A stretch of 64,000 bases of DNA from Alphaproteobacteria bacterium (GTDB lineage: Bacteria > Pseudomonadota > Alphaproteobacteria > Micropepsales > Micropepsaceae), in assembly GCA_028871795.1 (NCBI GenBank), contig JAGWMG010000004.1, positions 1 through 64,000 on the forward strand. Reading direction: 5' to 3'. A model generated the notes under the pieces. It did not search any database. It was not told the DNA's origin and saw only the letters and a program-made list of their open reading frames with translations. Position numbers and translations under genes: made by a program. How positions within the stretch are numbered: the stretch's first letter is position 1; each line of letters begins with the position of its first letter. This document shows, piece by piece, positions 48,604 through 55,950 of this stretch.

Positions 48604-49303
48604 CCGTCTGTTGGCGATGTCAACGGAAATTTCTCGCAATACGGGCAAGGATCGGCCACCGTCCAGCATGACGTGGTCGCTCTATGACGCTCATGGACAA
48701 CGAAAATACCTCACTGCCAGGGAACGTGCGGCATTCGTCCGCATAGCGGTGCGGACTGGCGGTCCCGTCGGAACGTTCTGTGCCGTGCTTGCACTCACTG
48801 GAGCGCGCATATCCGAGGCGCTGGCTCTCACACCCGAGCGCATCGACAGGGCCAACGATGCCATCGTATTCGAGACGCTAAAACGCCGAGAGCGTGGGAT
48901 ATTTCGCGCCGTACCAGTGCCGCGCGAACTCGTCGAGTTTCTCTATGAAGTACACGATCTTGAAGCCGTCTCACACGATACCGACCAACCCTTTATGCGC
49001 ATGTGGCCCTGGAGCCGTACGACGGCGTGGAAGCACGTGAAAGCGGTGATGCGCCTCGCAAACATTCCCGAGGCGCAGGCCAAACCGAAGGCGCTCAGGC
49101 ACGCCTTCGGCGTTGAGGCGGTGCAGGATCGCATCGCCATCACCCTCGTGAAGAAATGGCTAGGGCACGCGAAACTCCAATCCACGGAGATATATGCGAC
49201 GCCGTTGGGGAGAGAAGAACGCAGGCTTGCCGCCCACATGTGGCGCGGAATTCGCGGGAGTTTCGGCCCTGGTTCGGATCAAACTGAAAGCGTCAGCCCT
49301 TAA
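48587..49303 (+). CDS. Short tyrosine recombinase (integrase/invertase type)
   Basis: 238 residues. Catalytic residues of the family: Arg74 (TGARISEAL), Lys99 (TLKRRERG), Arg171-His172 (KALRHAFG; the usual box II His is Lys168), His194 (WLGHAKL), Tyr203 (STEIYATPLG). The N-terminal core-binding domain is short or missing. Start ATG 48587 lies in the left repeat; no ribosome site is clear, and ATG 48617 is an alternative. The stop lies in the right repeat. Framing by inverted repeats suggests that it acts on its own flanks. Confidence 0.85.
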   Translation: MGDSDNRLLAMSTEISRNTGKDRPPSSMTWSLYDAHGQRKYLTARERAAFVRIAVRTGGPVGTFCAVLALTGARISEALALTPERIDRANDAIVFETLKRRERGIFRAVPVPRELVEFLYEVHDLEAVSHDTDQPFMRMWPWSRTTAWKHVKAVMRLANIPEAQAKPKALRHAFGVEAVQDRIAITLVKKWLGHAKLQSTEIYATPLGREERRLAAHMWRGIRGSFGPGSDQTESVSP

Positions 49304-49322
49304 CACTATCGCCCATACTGTT
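49300..49322. repeat. Right 23-bp inverted repeat flanking the tyrosine recombinase
   Basis: TTA-A-CACTATCGCCCATA-C-TGTT, the inverted partner of 48581-48603, covering the TAA stop of the recombinase. Centre-to-centre distance 719 bp. Confidence 0.85.
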
Positions 49323-49408
49323 CAGGGATTGAAAATCCTTGAGCAACCTTAAGCTCGGCTCGGGCATGACGCCCGACGTACGGCGGGCGCTTGTGAGTTC
49401 AGTGGGGC

Positions 49409-49795
49409 ATGCACTTCGGCGAACATGTGACCCTCGACGGGTACGGAGGAAGCGCACGCCGGCTCGATGATCCGGCGGTCGTAACCTCGTGCCTCGAAGA
49501 ACTGTGCCGCGCGCTCAAGATGCGCGTGCTGTACGGCCCCTGTGTCGTCGCCGCGCCTGATAACCGGCTGAGGGACCCCGGCGGCTGGAGTGGGTTTCTT
49601 GTCATTGCCGAGAGCCACATCAGCATCCATACCTTTCCAAAGCGCCGCTTCCTCTCCGCTGACGTGTATTCGTGCCAAAACGGCATAGAGGTTGCCTTTA
49701 TCACCGACTGCCTGACGACCCGCTTCTGCCTAGAAGAAGTCGAAACACATTTCATCAAGCGAGGTACGAAGTATCCCGAAAAGAACGTCGCCTAA
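49409..49795 (+). CDS. SpeD-like pyruvoyl decarboxylase (S-adenosylmethionine decarboxylase homologue)
   Basis: 128 residues. The self-cleavage and active-site residues are in place: Glu68-Ser69 in AESHISIHTFPKRRFLSADV, His74 and Cys89, with the same spacing as in bacterial AdoMet decarboxylase (Ser63, His68, Cys83). Ser69 would become the pyruvoyl group. AdoMetDC supplies aminopropyl groups for spermidine, but some SpeD homologues on mobile DNA decarboxylate arginine or ornithine, so the substrate is open. It lies 87 bp beyond the right inverted repeat and heads a gene group with a 7-TM protein and a DUF2156 protein. Confidence 0.88.
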   Translation: MHFGEHVTLDGYGGSARRLDDPAVVTSCLEELCRALKMRVLYGPCVVAAPDNRLRDPGGWSGFLVIAESHISIHTFPKRRFLSADVYSCQNGIEVAFITDCLTTRFCLEEVETHFIKRGTKYPEKNVA

Positions 49796-49915
49796 TGACC
49801 AGATGCCAACAGCGGAAACCTTTGGCGTTACGGCTAGGGTGATCCGATTGCTGTCTTGCCCACCCTATAGGCGCGTTTGCAAGACACTCACTCACCCTCG
49901 CGTGGAGGACGGCGC

Positions 49916-50524
49916 GTGAGCGGAGTCCATGAGGCTTTCGGTATCACGGCGGCCGTCCTGTCGTTCGTTACCTGTCCGATGTATGTACTCGCCATCGTGC
50001 GAGGACAGACCAAACCGGACCGGGTGACGTGGTGGGTGTTGGCTTTCGTGTCGGGGATGATCGCTTCGACCTATCACGCGGTTGGCGCGCGGGAAACTCT
50101 CTGGCTCCCGGTCGAATACACGCTGAGTTTTCTCATCGTCGCGTTCTTCTCGATCCGATACGGCGACGGACCTCCCCGTCTCCATCTGCTTGATAGAATC
50201 TGCGTCGCGGGGGCAATCGCGAGCGGACTCATCTGGTGGGCTCTGAATTCGCCCGCTATCGCGCTCTTGGCCTGCATCGTTACCGAATTCATCGGCCTCT
50301 TTCCAACAATCGTCAAAGCATACGCTCGTCCGTGGACTGAGAATCGTCCAGCATGGATTATTGCGACCGTGGCAAGCGCGCTCAACGTGCTCGCGCTGAC
50401 CTCATACGGCCTCACGTTGTCCGCCTATCCCATCTACGTTCTCGCTACAAACATTGTCATTTTGGTGTTCTTGCTTCGGCCAGAACTCTGCCGTTTCGTG
50501 GGCGTGGCGGAGCGGCGGGCATGA
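49916..50524 (+). CDS. Seven-helix membrane protein, PQ-loop-like
   Basis: 202 residues from GTG 49916, chosen because GGAGG (49904-49908) is 7 bp upstream; a TTG at 49877 would add 13 residues. Seven helices. The stretches VLAIVRGQTKPDRVTWWVLA and TIVKAYARPWTENRPAWIIA each resemble the PQ-loop pattern of SemiSWEET-type transporters, giving a 3+1+3 plan. Its TGA overlaps the ATG of the DUF2156 gene. A role in carrying or delivering a small substrate is inference. Confidence 0.7.
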   Translation: MSGVHEAFGITAAVLSFVTCPMYVLAIVRGQTKPDRVTWWVLAFVSGMIASTYHAVGARETLWLPVEYTLSFLIVAFFSIRYGDGPPRLHLLDRICVAGAIASGLIWWALNSPAIALLACIVTEFIGLFPTIVKAYARPWTENRPAWIIATVASALNVLALTSYGLTLSAYPIYVLATNIVILVFLLRPELCRFVGVAERRA

Positions 50525-51429
50525 CGCTGCCCCAGTTTCCCGAAATGAAACGGCTCGAACTGGCGGATCGCGACGCGATCCAACGCCACACCGAACAATA
50601 TCCGCCATATTCCGACTTCAACTTCATCAGCATGTACTCATGGGACACGCATTCCACAATCCTCGTCTCCGAACTGAATGGCAATCTTGTCGTCCGCTTC
50701 GCCGACTACCAGACCGGCGAACCCTTCTACATGTTCCTCGGCGATTGCGCGGTCGATGATACCGCGCGAACGCTCCTCTCTCAGTCGCGGCGGGAGGAAC
50801 TTGAACCGGCGCTCAAGTTGATACCGGAGTGGTCGGCGCTCCTGCTCAATCCGAAGATGTTCTCCGTTTCGCATGAGCCGGACCACATGGACTACGTCGA
50901 GCACGTCGAACGGCTCCATACCTACAGCGGTCGGCGCTTTGCGGGTCAACGAAACGGCGTGAATCGCTTCAGGCGGGACAATCCGCACGCGCGATTTGAA
51001 ATCCTCGACCTGCGTTCCGTGGCGGTCCGTGAACAACTGATGGCGCTATTTGACGAGTGGTCGGCGCAGCGACGCGCGGGCGCCGACGGCCATGAGCGTG
51101 CGGCGTTTGCGCGCTGTGTTGAACAATGCTGGGGCCATCTGCTCGGAACCGGCATCGTACACCTCTCCGGCAGGCTCATCGCCGTTACCGTGCACGAGTG
51201 TGTGGGGAATGGCTTTGCCGTCAATCACTTCGAAAAGGCCCTGGCAACGGAGTTCAGGGGCGTATCGGCGTTCCTCACGCAGCGCACGGCGCACGTGCTC
51301 GCCGAGCTGGGTGTCCGGCATATCAACATTGAGCAGGACCTTGGTATCCGAGGATTGCGGATGAACAAGCGCTCCTATGCTCCCTGCGATGGCTTGCGGA
51401 AGTACAGGATTTCTGAATATGCACGATGA
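50521..51429 (+). CDS. DUF2156 (phosphatidylglycerol lysyltransferase C-domain-like) acyltransferase
   Basis: 302 residues. The domain is the GNAT-like fold of DUF2156 (LPG_synthase_C): YSDFNFISMYSWD near residue 21, LHTYSGRRFAGQRNGVNRFR in the middle, and HFEKALATEFRGVSAFLTQR with HINIEQDLGIRGLRMNKRSY near the end. MprF relatives move aminoacyl groups from tRNA to lipids; stand-alone versions have unknown acceptors. ATGA overlap with the 7-TM gene shows coupling. Confidence 0.85.
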   Translation: MTLPQFPEMKRLELADRDAIQRHTEQYPPYSDFNFISMYSWDTHSTILVSELNGNLVVRFADYQTGEPFYMFLGDCAVDDTARTLLSQSRREELEPALKLIPEWSALLLNPKMFSVSHEPDHMDYVEHVERLHTYSGRRFAGQRNGVNRFRRDNPHARFEILDLRSVAVREQLMALFDEWSAQRRAGADGHERAAFARCVEQCWGHLLGTGIVHLSGRLIAVTVHECVGNGFAVNHFEKALATEFRGVSAFLTQRTAHVLAELGVRHINIEQDLGIRGLRMNKRSYAPCDGLRKYRISEYAR

Positions 51430-51624
51430 CCTGATGACGCAGCGGCTGCCGCCCCCTGGTTTGCCGCGCGTGTCCATGGGAAGATGCGGCTCAAACTGCG
51501 CACACAGTGCGGAGTCCAGCCAAAACGTCCCCGGTCTCCCTTCGAAGATTTTGCTTGGAGAGGGGAAAGTGCCGTCACTAAACCAACATTCCAACGAAAC
51601 CACTCAGAAGCAGGCCAAACGATC

Positions 51625-52071
51625 ATGCGAACACAATTTCTGACCTTGGGCGTATGCGCAACCCTCGCGTTATGCGGCCCAGCGCGGGGCGGCGAGGCTT
51701 CGTCGCGTGTCTTCGCAGCCTGCGACGCCCAAGCCCAGCTGGCGGGCGGCTCGTACTCCATGGCTGATTATCTTCACTGCGCGGACGTTCAACTTGATGC
51801 GTTGGAACGAAGTCTCACCGAGGCGTACACCGCCGCGCTGGAGCGTGCGCGCAGATACCAAGCCGCAAAGCAGGTCACGAACGATCAAAAACCCTCTGAC
51901 GCTTTGCTACGCGAATCCCAGCGTAAATGGATCGAGTTCCGCGACGCCAATTGCGCCGTGCAAGTGGACTTAAGTTCGGCTGGTGGGAGCGCCCGCCACA
52001 ACGATATTCTTGTGTGCCGCATCGATGCCGTGAGCGCTCGGATCGACGAGTTAAACCAGCTTTACAGATAA
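51625..52071 (+). CDS. Secreted LprI-like (DUF1311) protein
   Basis: 148 residues from ATG 51625; signal peptide to about residue 22 (CGPARGGEA). Cysteines in FAACDAQ, YLHCADVQLDALERSLTEAY and DANCAVQ with WIEFRDANC match DUF1311, the LprI lysozyme-inhibitor-like domain. It may guard against lysozyme; this is inferred. The frame is open further upstream to 51484 but has no signal peptide there. Confidence 0.8.
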   Translation: MRTQFLTLGVCATLALCGPARGGEASSRVFAACDAQAQLAGGSYSMADYLHCADVQLDALERSLTEAYTAALERARRYQAAKQVTNDQKPSDALLRESQRKWIEFRDANCAVQVDLSSAGGSARHNDILVCRIDAVSARIDELNQLYR

Positions 52072-52163
52072 CAGGGCCGAGGTGTCGCTCGGAAGGCGAA
52101 ATGGGGGTTCGGCGTGAATTTCTGACACATCGGCCTGTAACCCGATACATGTGGGGTATGCTC

Positions 52164-52715
52164 ATGGACCACTCGTCGATCTTCACCAGATCATTGGGCA
52201 TTGCAGCGGCAACGGCACTGGCGCTGTTTGCAACCGCATCCTTCGCTCAGAACGGATCGCCCGGTATCGCGCAAGTGCCCGCAGCAATTCGCGCGACGCT
52301 TGATGGAAAGTACCCCGGCTGGCAGCTGTATGACATCGACGCGATGGACCCGGGCGAGCGCCGGTATTGCAACGTCAAGCCCGAGTGGAGTTCCGTCGCG
52401 GCGGGTGATTTCGATGGCGACGGCAACACCGACTACGCGCTCCTGATCCGGCACAATCAGGCCAATTATGCGCTCGCTTTCCTGAAGCGCGGCGGCGGCT
52501 ATCGCCTGTATAACGTGTTTCCGGCCAAACCGGCCGACCGGGGCGGAGCGAACTTCCTCGCAATCACCGCGCGAGGGCAGACGCTGTACGATGTTGAGCG
52601 TCACCGCACCATCGTCGCCAAGACCGACGGCGTGACGCTCATCTTCTGCGAGTCATCCGTCACCACGCACTTCTTCGAGAAGGGAAAATTCAGAACCGTT
52701 ATCTCGCAAGATTAG
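52164..52715 (+). CDS. Secreted protein with one FG-GAP-like calcium motif
   Basis: 183 residues from ATG 52164; ATGs at 52149 and 52158 are also in frame, but GGGGT precedes 52164. Signal peptide (ALALFATASFAQ-NG). One EF-hand-like/VCBS motif DFDGDGNTDYALLI (about 79-92) as in FG-GAP repeats. No full family match. It follows the LprI-like gene with a 92-bp gap. Confidence 0.7.
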   Translation: MDHSSIFTRSLGIAAATALALFATASFAQNGSPGIAQVPAAIRATLDGKYPGWQLYDIDAMDPGERRYCNVKPEWSSVAAGDFDGDGNTDYALLIRHNQANYALAFLKRGGGYRLYNVFPAKPADRGGANFLAITARGQTLYDVERHRTIVAKTDGVTLIFCESSVTTHFFEKGKFRTVISQD

Positions 52716-52865
52716 CGGACGCGCTACAACGACACGCTCCGATTTGCATAGAATCACGACGAGCGCCACGGCATCTCTCGGCAGAAGAAGCGACCACGAT
52801 CTGTTCCGAGTTGAACCTGTTCTTTTCCATCCCGATTGGCTGGTGTCGGCTGAGAATCGCGTGGA

Positions 52866-53429
52866 TTATTGACGCCTCCTAACGCACGCGTTCCTCTGCA
52901 ACGGCTCCTTGGGATTTCCATAGTGGACGAAGAGAAGCGCCGCAGCGTTGAAGAGTGCCATGTCCGCGTCCTCGGCATTCCAGGTTTTTCGCTTCTCCGG
53001 GAGCCGGTGACGGATTTCAACGAGATGTGATGCGACCACGGTCGCCACGTCATGCCGGGTCTTGAGATGCGCGCTTGCGAAGTATCCGGCGATCTGCGCC
53101 TTCGAGACGATATGTACCGGAATTCCGTGCATCGTCGCGAGCGAGACCACCGAGCGGCACAGCTTCTTCACGCGTTCGCACCGTCTTGTACCCAGTCCCT
53201 CAAATGCTTCCAGGACGATTGCAGCGGGATGATATTCCGAGACAAGAGACTCGACGCGCTTCATGCATCGGGCGTTTTTCTCCTTGGAGGTTCCCGGCAC
53301 TTTCGCCAGCGTGCATACGTCCCAGCCCACGGGCGATAACGGGCCGTCGAATACGATCCAGCCAAATCCCTCGCGAGAAGGGAAAATGGCGAGCGCGGTA
53401 TCAGCAAACGAACGATTGTTCTTGTTCAT
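52866..53429 (-). CDS. RuvC/RNase H-fold protein, possibly inactive
   Basis: 187 residues. Strand-turn pattern LAIFPSREGFGWIVFDGP at the N-terminus, PAAIVLEAFEG and a C-terminal DADMALFNAAALLF fit the RuvC-like fold of Holliday-junction nucleases. The first catalytic Asp expected at the end of strand 1 is Phe16. The second (Glu in VLEAF) and the last Asp are kept. The start overlaps the XRE gene stop (ATGA). It could be a structural or regulatory relative of resolvases. Confidence 0.6.
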   Translation of the reverse strand: MNKNNRSFADTALAIFPSREGFGWIVFDGPLSPVGWDVCTLAKVPGTSKEKNARCMKRVESLVSEYHPAAIVLEAFEGLGTRRCERVKKLCRSVVSLATMHGIPVHIVSKAQIAGYFASAHLKTRHDVATVVASHLVEIRHRLPEKRKTWNAEDADMALFNAAALLFVHYGNPKEPLQRNACVRRRQ

Positions 53430-53776
53430 ACGTGTAATTGTTCGCCCGCTATTCGAGAGGCAATCTCTTCGAGCAGCTGGCGCTTAATAAGGGTTTCCTT
53501 GTCGTCGAGACTGCCAAACGCCTCGGCCAGCAAGGCCGCGTGCTTGGCGATCTTCGACTCGACAGAGGCATAGAGGGAGGGAAACAGGCGGCGCGCGTGC
53601 ACGCCGAATACGAACTCAGCGCCGATCAGCGCTTCAAGGGACGGCGTACGGAGCAGCTTTTCGTAACGGGAAAGGGACTCGGCGGATACGCCGAGGAGCG
53701 CGCCCAGCTCTCGTTGCGTGAGCGCCCACCGCTTCCGGTTCGTGCGCAAATATGATGGATATGGAAAGTCGTGCAT
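53426..53776 (-). CDS. XRE family HTH regulator
   Basis: 116 residues. The N-terminal HTH is RKRWALTQRELGALLGVSAE, SLSRYEKLLRTP (about 14-45), then a helical C-terminal part. It is the first gene of a two-gene operon with the RuvC-like protein. Two operator-like palindromes lie 94-187 bp upstream, so autoregulation is likely. Confidence 0.85.
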   Translation of the reverse strand: MHDFPYPSYLRTNRKRWALTQRELGALLGVSAESLSRYEKLLRTPSLEALIGAEFVFGVHARRLFPSLYASVESKIAKHAALLAEAFGSLDDKETLIKRQLLEEIASRIAGEQLHV

Positions 53777-53869
53777 TCAGCGCGCAAGCGCTGTGTCCCA
53801 GCTCTCTCCTGAGACGCAGCGGTCGCGTGGGCCATTCTTTCAGACCCACCCCGACTTGTGACGAGGGAT

Positions 53870-53892
53870 GAACTTGCCACCATGGCAAGTTC
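53870..53892. promoter_or_regulatory. Operator-like palindrome GAACTTG-N9-CAAGTTC (copy 1)
   Basis: The perfect 10-bp arms GAACTTGCCA and TGGCAAGTTC are separated by 3 bases, upstream of the XRE/RuvC operon. The same outer arms with the same spacing recur at 58894-58916. Confidence 0.7.
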
Positions 53893-53940
53893 TAAAGGAC
53901 ATCGCGTTCATCTGAACTTCAGAATGACTCCCGAGGTTAC

Positions 53941-53963
53941 GCACTTGCCAAAATGTCAAGATA
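53941..53963. promoter_or_regulatory. Degenerate operator copy GCACTTG-N9-CAAGATA (copy 2)
   Basis: ACTTG and CAAG with the same 9-base centre, 71 bp from copy 1 (centre to centre). It looks like a weaker second binding site for the same factor. Confidence 0.5.
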
Positions 53964-54005
53964 GCCCTCCTTCCTTGGCTAGTCGCTCTCGCGCACGATG
54001 GGCTC

Positions 54006-54185
54006 GTGCGGAACGACGAAGAACGGCCGGGGTACATTTTCGTTAACCGGTATATGCCCGGCGCGAGCGCCGAAGAGCGCGAGGAAGCGTACCAGAACGT
54101 CCGTCAGCTTATCGCCGTCCTTGTACGGATCAATAACCGGCTACGCTGCGAAGCGCAGGAACGCGATTCGCCAGAATCCGATTAA
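54006..54185 (+). CDS. Small unknown protein
   Basis: 59 residues from GTG 54006; too short for a normal ORF cut-off. Sequence around YIFVNRYMPGASAEEREEAY and LIAVLVRINNRL looks protein-like and helical. The frame is open back to 53928 with no other start. It ends 35 bp before the second serine recombinase. Family unknown. Confidence 0.45.
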   Translation: MRNDEERPGYIFVNRYMPGASAEEREEAYQNVRQLIAVLVRINNRLRCEAQERDSPESD

Positions 54186-54220
54186 TGCGATAGATTCGAG
54201 TCCGGTTCTCAGCCGAGCGT

Positions 54221-55759
54221 ATGAAACAATACTTCGCGTACATCCGCGTCTCGACCGTGAAACAGGGGGAACACGGTTCATCCCTCCAGGAACAACGCAG
54301 CGCTATCGAAGCGTATGCCTCGCGCAACAGCCTTTCGATTGTCGCGTGGTTTGAAGAGACGGAAACGGCGGCGAAGCAGGGCCGCACGCATTTCACGAAG
54401 ATGTTGGCGCAACTGGAGCGCGGTATTGCGCAGGGCGTCATCATTCACAAGATCGACCGGAGCGCGCGCAATCTCAAGGATTGGGCAAATCTCGGTGATT
54501 TGATCGACCGGGGAATCGATGTTCATTTCGCGCACGACAGCGTCGATCTGCGCTCCCGCGGCGGTCGTCTCTCGGCGGACATCCAGGCCGTTGTCGCCGC
54601 CGACTACATCCGCAATCTCCGCGACGAAGTGAAAAAAGGATACTACGGCCGCCTCAAACAAGGATTGTTCCCGCTTCCCGCACCCATCGGCTATGTCGAC
54701 CAAGGCAAGGGCAAGCCCAAAATCCCCGATCCGATAAAAGCGCCGCTCGTCCGGGAGGCGTTCGAACTCTATGCGACAGGAACGGTGGGGCTGAAAGACT
54801 TGCGCGTCGAAATGGCGAAGCGCGGCCTCACTTCGACGCGGACGAAGAAGCCCCTATCGCTCTGCGGCATCTCGACGATGCTCAATAATCCATTCTATAT
54901 CGGTCTCATTCACATCAAGCGGACGAACGAGACGTACAACGGCATTCACGAGCCGCTGATTTCCAAAGCCTTGTTCGACCGCGTGCAGGCCATCCTCCGT
55001 GGGAAGCTCGTTGCCCGCGTCTTCAAACACGACTATCTCTTCCGGCGCATGGTTCGCTGCACGGCGTGCGGATACCACCTTATCGGCGAACGCCACAAAG
55101 GCCAGTACATCTACTACCGCTGCCACCAGTGCCCAAACCTCTATATCCGTGAGGAAGACCTGGACCATGCCGTCCAGATACAGCTTCAGCTGCTTCAATG
55201 GGACGAACGCGAAGAACTGAGAGCGAAAGAAGAAGCCGTGATCATGGCGGGCGAGGGCGAGGCGGAACTTGCAAGATTGCGCTCTTCGTTGAAGCTCCGG
55301 CTGGCCCAATGCGACGACCGGCTCTCCCGGCTCACGGACGCTTATATCGATCAGACGATAGACAAGGAGCTGTTTGAGAACCGCAAGCGTGCGGTGCTTG
55401 GAGAGCGCCGGGAACTTCTTGACCGGCTCGAAACTCTGTCTACGGACGACCTACCCGTCAAGATGGCGTTTGACCACCTCGAACTCGGAAACGCGGCTTA
55501 CTACGGCTACAAAAATGGAAACCGGGACGAAAAGCGCGGGATGGTCGAAGCGGTCACCTCGAACTTCGTCGCAGAAGGAAAAAAGCCAGTGATTACACTG
55601 AAATCTCCGTGGCGGGAGGTCGCTAAGTGGCGAGTTTCGTTAAAGGGTGCGCCGCATCGGGGTACGCCTCGTGACCGCGCCAAGCAACTGCTGAATATCG
55701 CACTGGCAGTTGCCAAGGAGTCAAAAAACACCTCCATAGCAAAGAAGAAAGTGGCATGA
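54221..55759 (+). CDS. Second large serine recombinase
   Basis: 512 residues. Catalytic Ser11 in YFAYIRVSTVKQGEHG and the KIDRSARNLKDW Arg motif; recombinase domain with NNPFYIGLIHIKR; zinc ribbon CTACGYHL and CHQCPN (about 278-306); coiled coil (about 345-420). It differs from the integrase at the left end and may belong to a nested element or serve inversion. Its TGA overlaps an ATG of a 45-codon frame. Confidence 0.92.
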   Translation: MKQYFAYIRVSTVKQGEHGSSLQEQRSAIEAYASRNSLSIVAWFEETETAAKQGRTHFTKMLAQLERGIAQGVIIHKIDRSARNLKDWANLGDLIDRGIDVHFAHDSVDLRSRGGRLSADIQAVVAADYIRNLRDEVKKGYYGRLKQGLFPLPAPIGYVDQGKGKPKIPDPIKAPLVREAFELYATGTVGLKDLRVEMAKRGLTSTRTKKPLSLCGISTMLNNPFYIGLIHIKRTNETYNGIHEPLISKALFDRVQAILRGKLVARVFKHDYLFRRMVRCTACGYHLIGERHKGQYIYYRCHQCPNLYIREEDLDHAVQIQLQLLQWDEREELRAKEEAVIMAGEGEAELARLRSSLKLRLAQCDDRLSRLTDAYIDQTIDKELFENRKRAVLGERRELLDRLETLSTDDLPVKMAFDHLELGNAAYYGYKNGNRDEKRGMVEAVTSNFVAEGKKPVITLKSPWREVAKWRVSLKGAPHRGTPRDRAKQLLNIALAVAKESKNTSIAKKKVA

Positions 55760-55893
55760 GGCGGGTCCGTGAACATCTGCCGACAGCTGCTCTCGGATCG
55801 ACGCTCTGGTGGCTTGCGGAGCATGTTCTCGATAAGGGCGTTGAGCACGCTGTCGGTACCGTCATGCACTTCATCGGGCACTTGCCGCTGTAA
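55756..55893 (+). CDS. Tiny protein coupled to the serine recombinase
   Basis: 45 residues from an ATG that overlaps the recombinase stop (ATGA). The sequence is amphipathic, with WWLAEHVLDKGVEHAVGTVM as one helix. It could be a small accessory factor; this rests on coupling only. Confidence 0.4.
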   Translation: MRRVREHLPTAALGSTLWWLAEHVLDKGVEHAVGTVMHFIGHLPL

Positions 55894-55950
55894 GCGGCGC
55901 GTGCGGACACTTTCGTATACAATCGGATATAGTTATGGTATAGTTGTTTC

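Noticed and set aside
48587-49303. Tyrosine recombinase as a plain integrase of the whole element
   Set aside because: It lies in the interior, is short, and is framed by inverted rather than direct repeats; the serine recombinase sits at the actual junction.
49323-49408. Attenuator or riboswitch before the SpeD gene
   Set aside because: Small stems such as GGATT-GAA-AATCC can be drawn, but nothing matches a known polyamine or SAM riboswitch.
53941-54046. Possible CRISPR-like or terminator repeats around 53.9 kb
   Set aside because: Only two palindromes with an operator-like layout are present; there is no regular repeat-spacer array.
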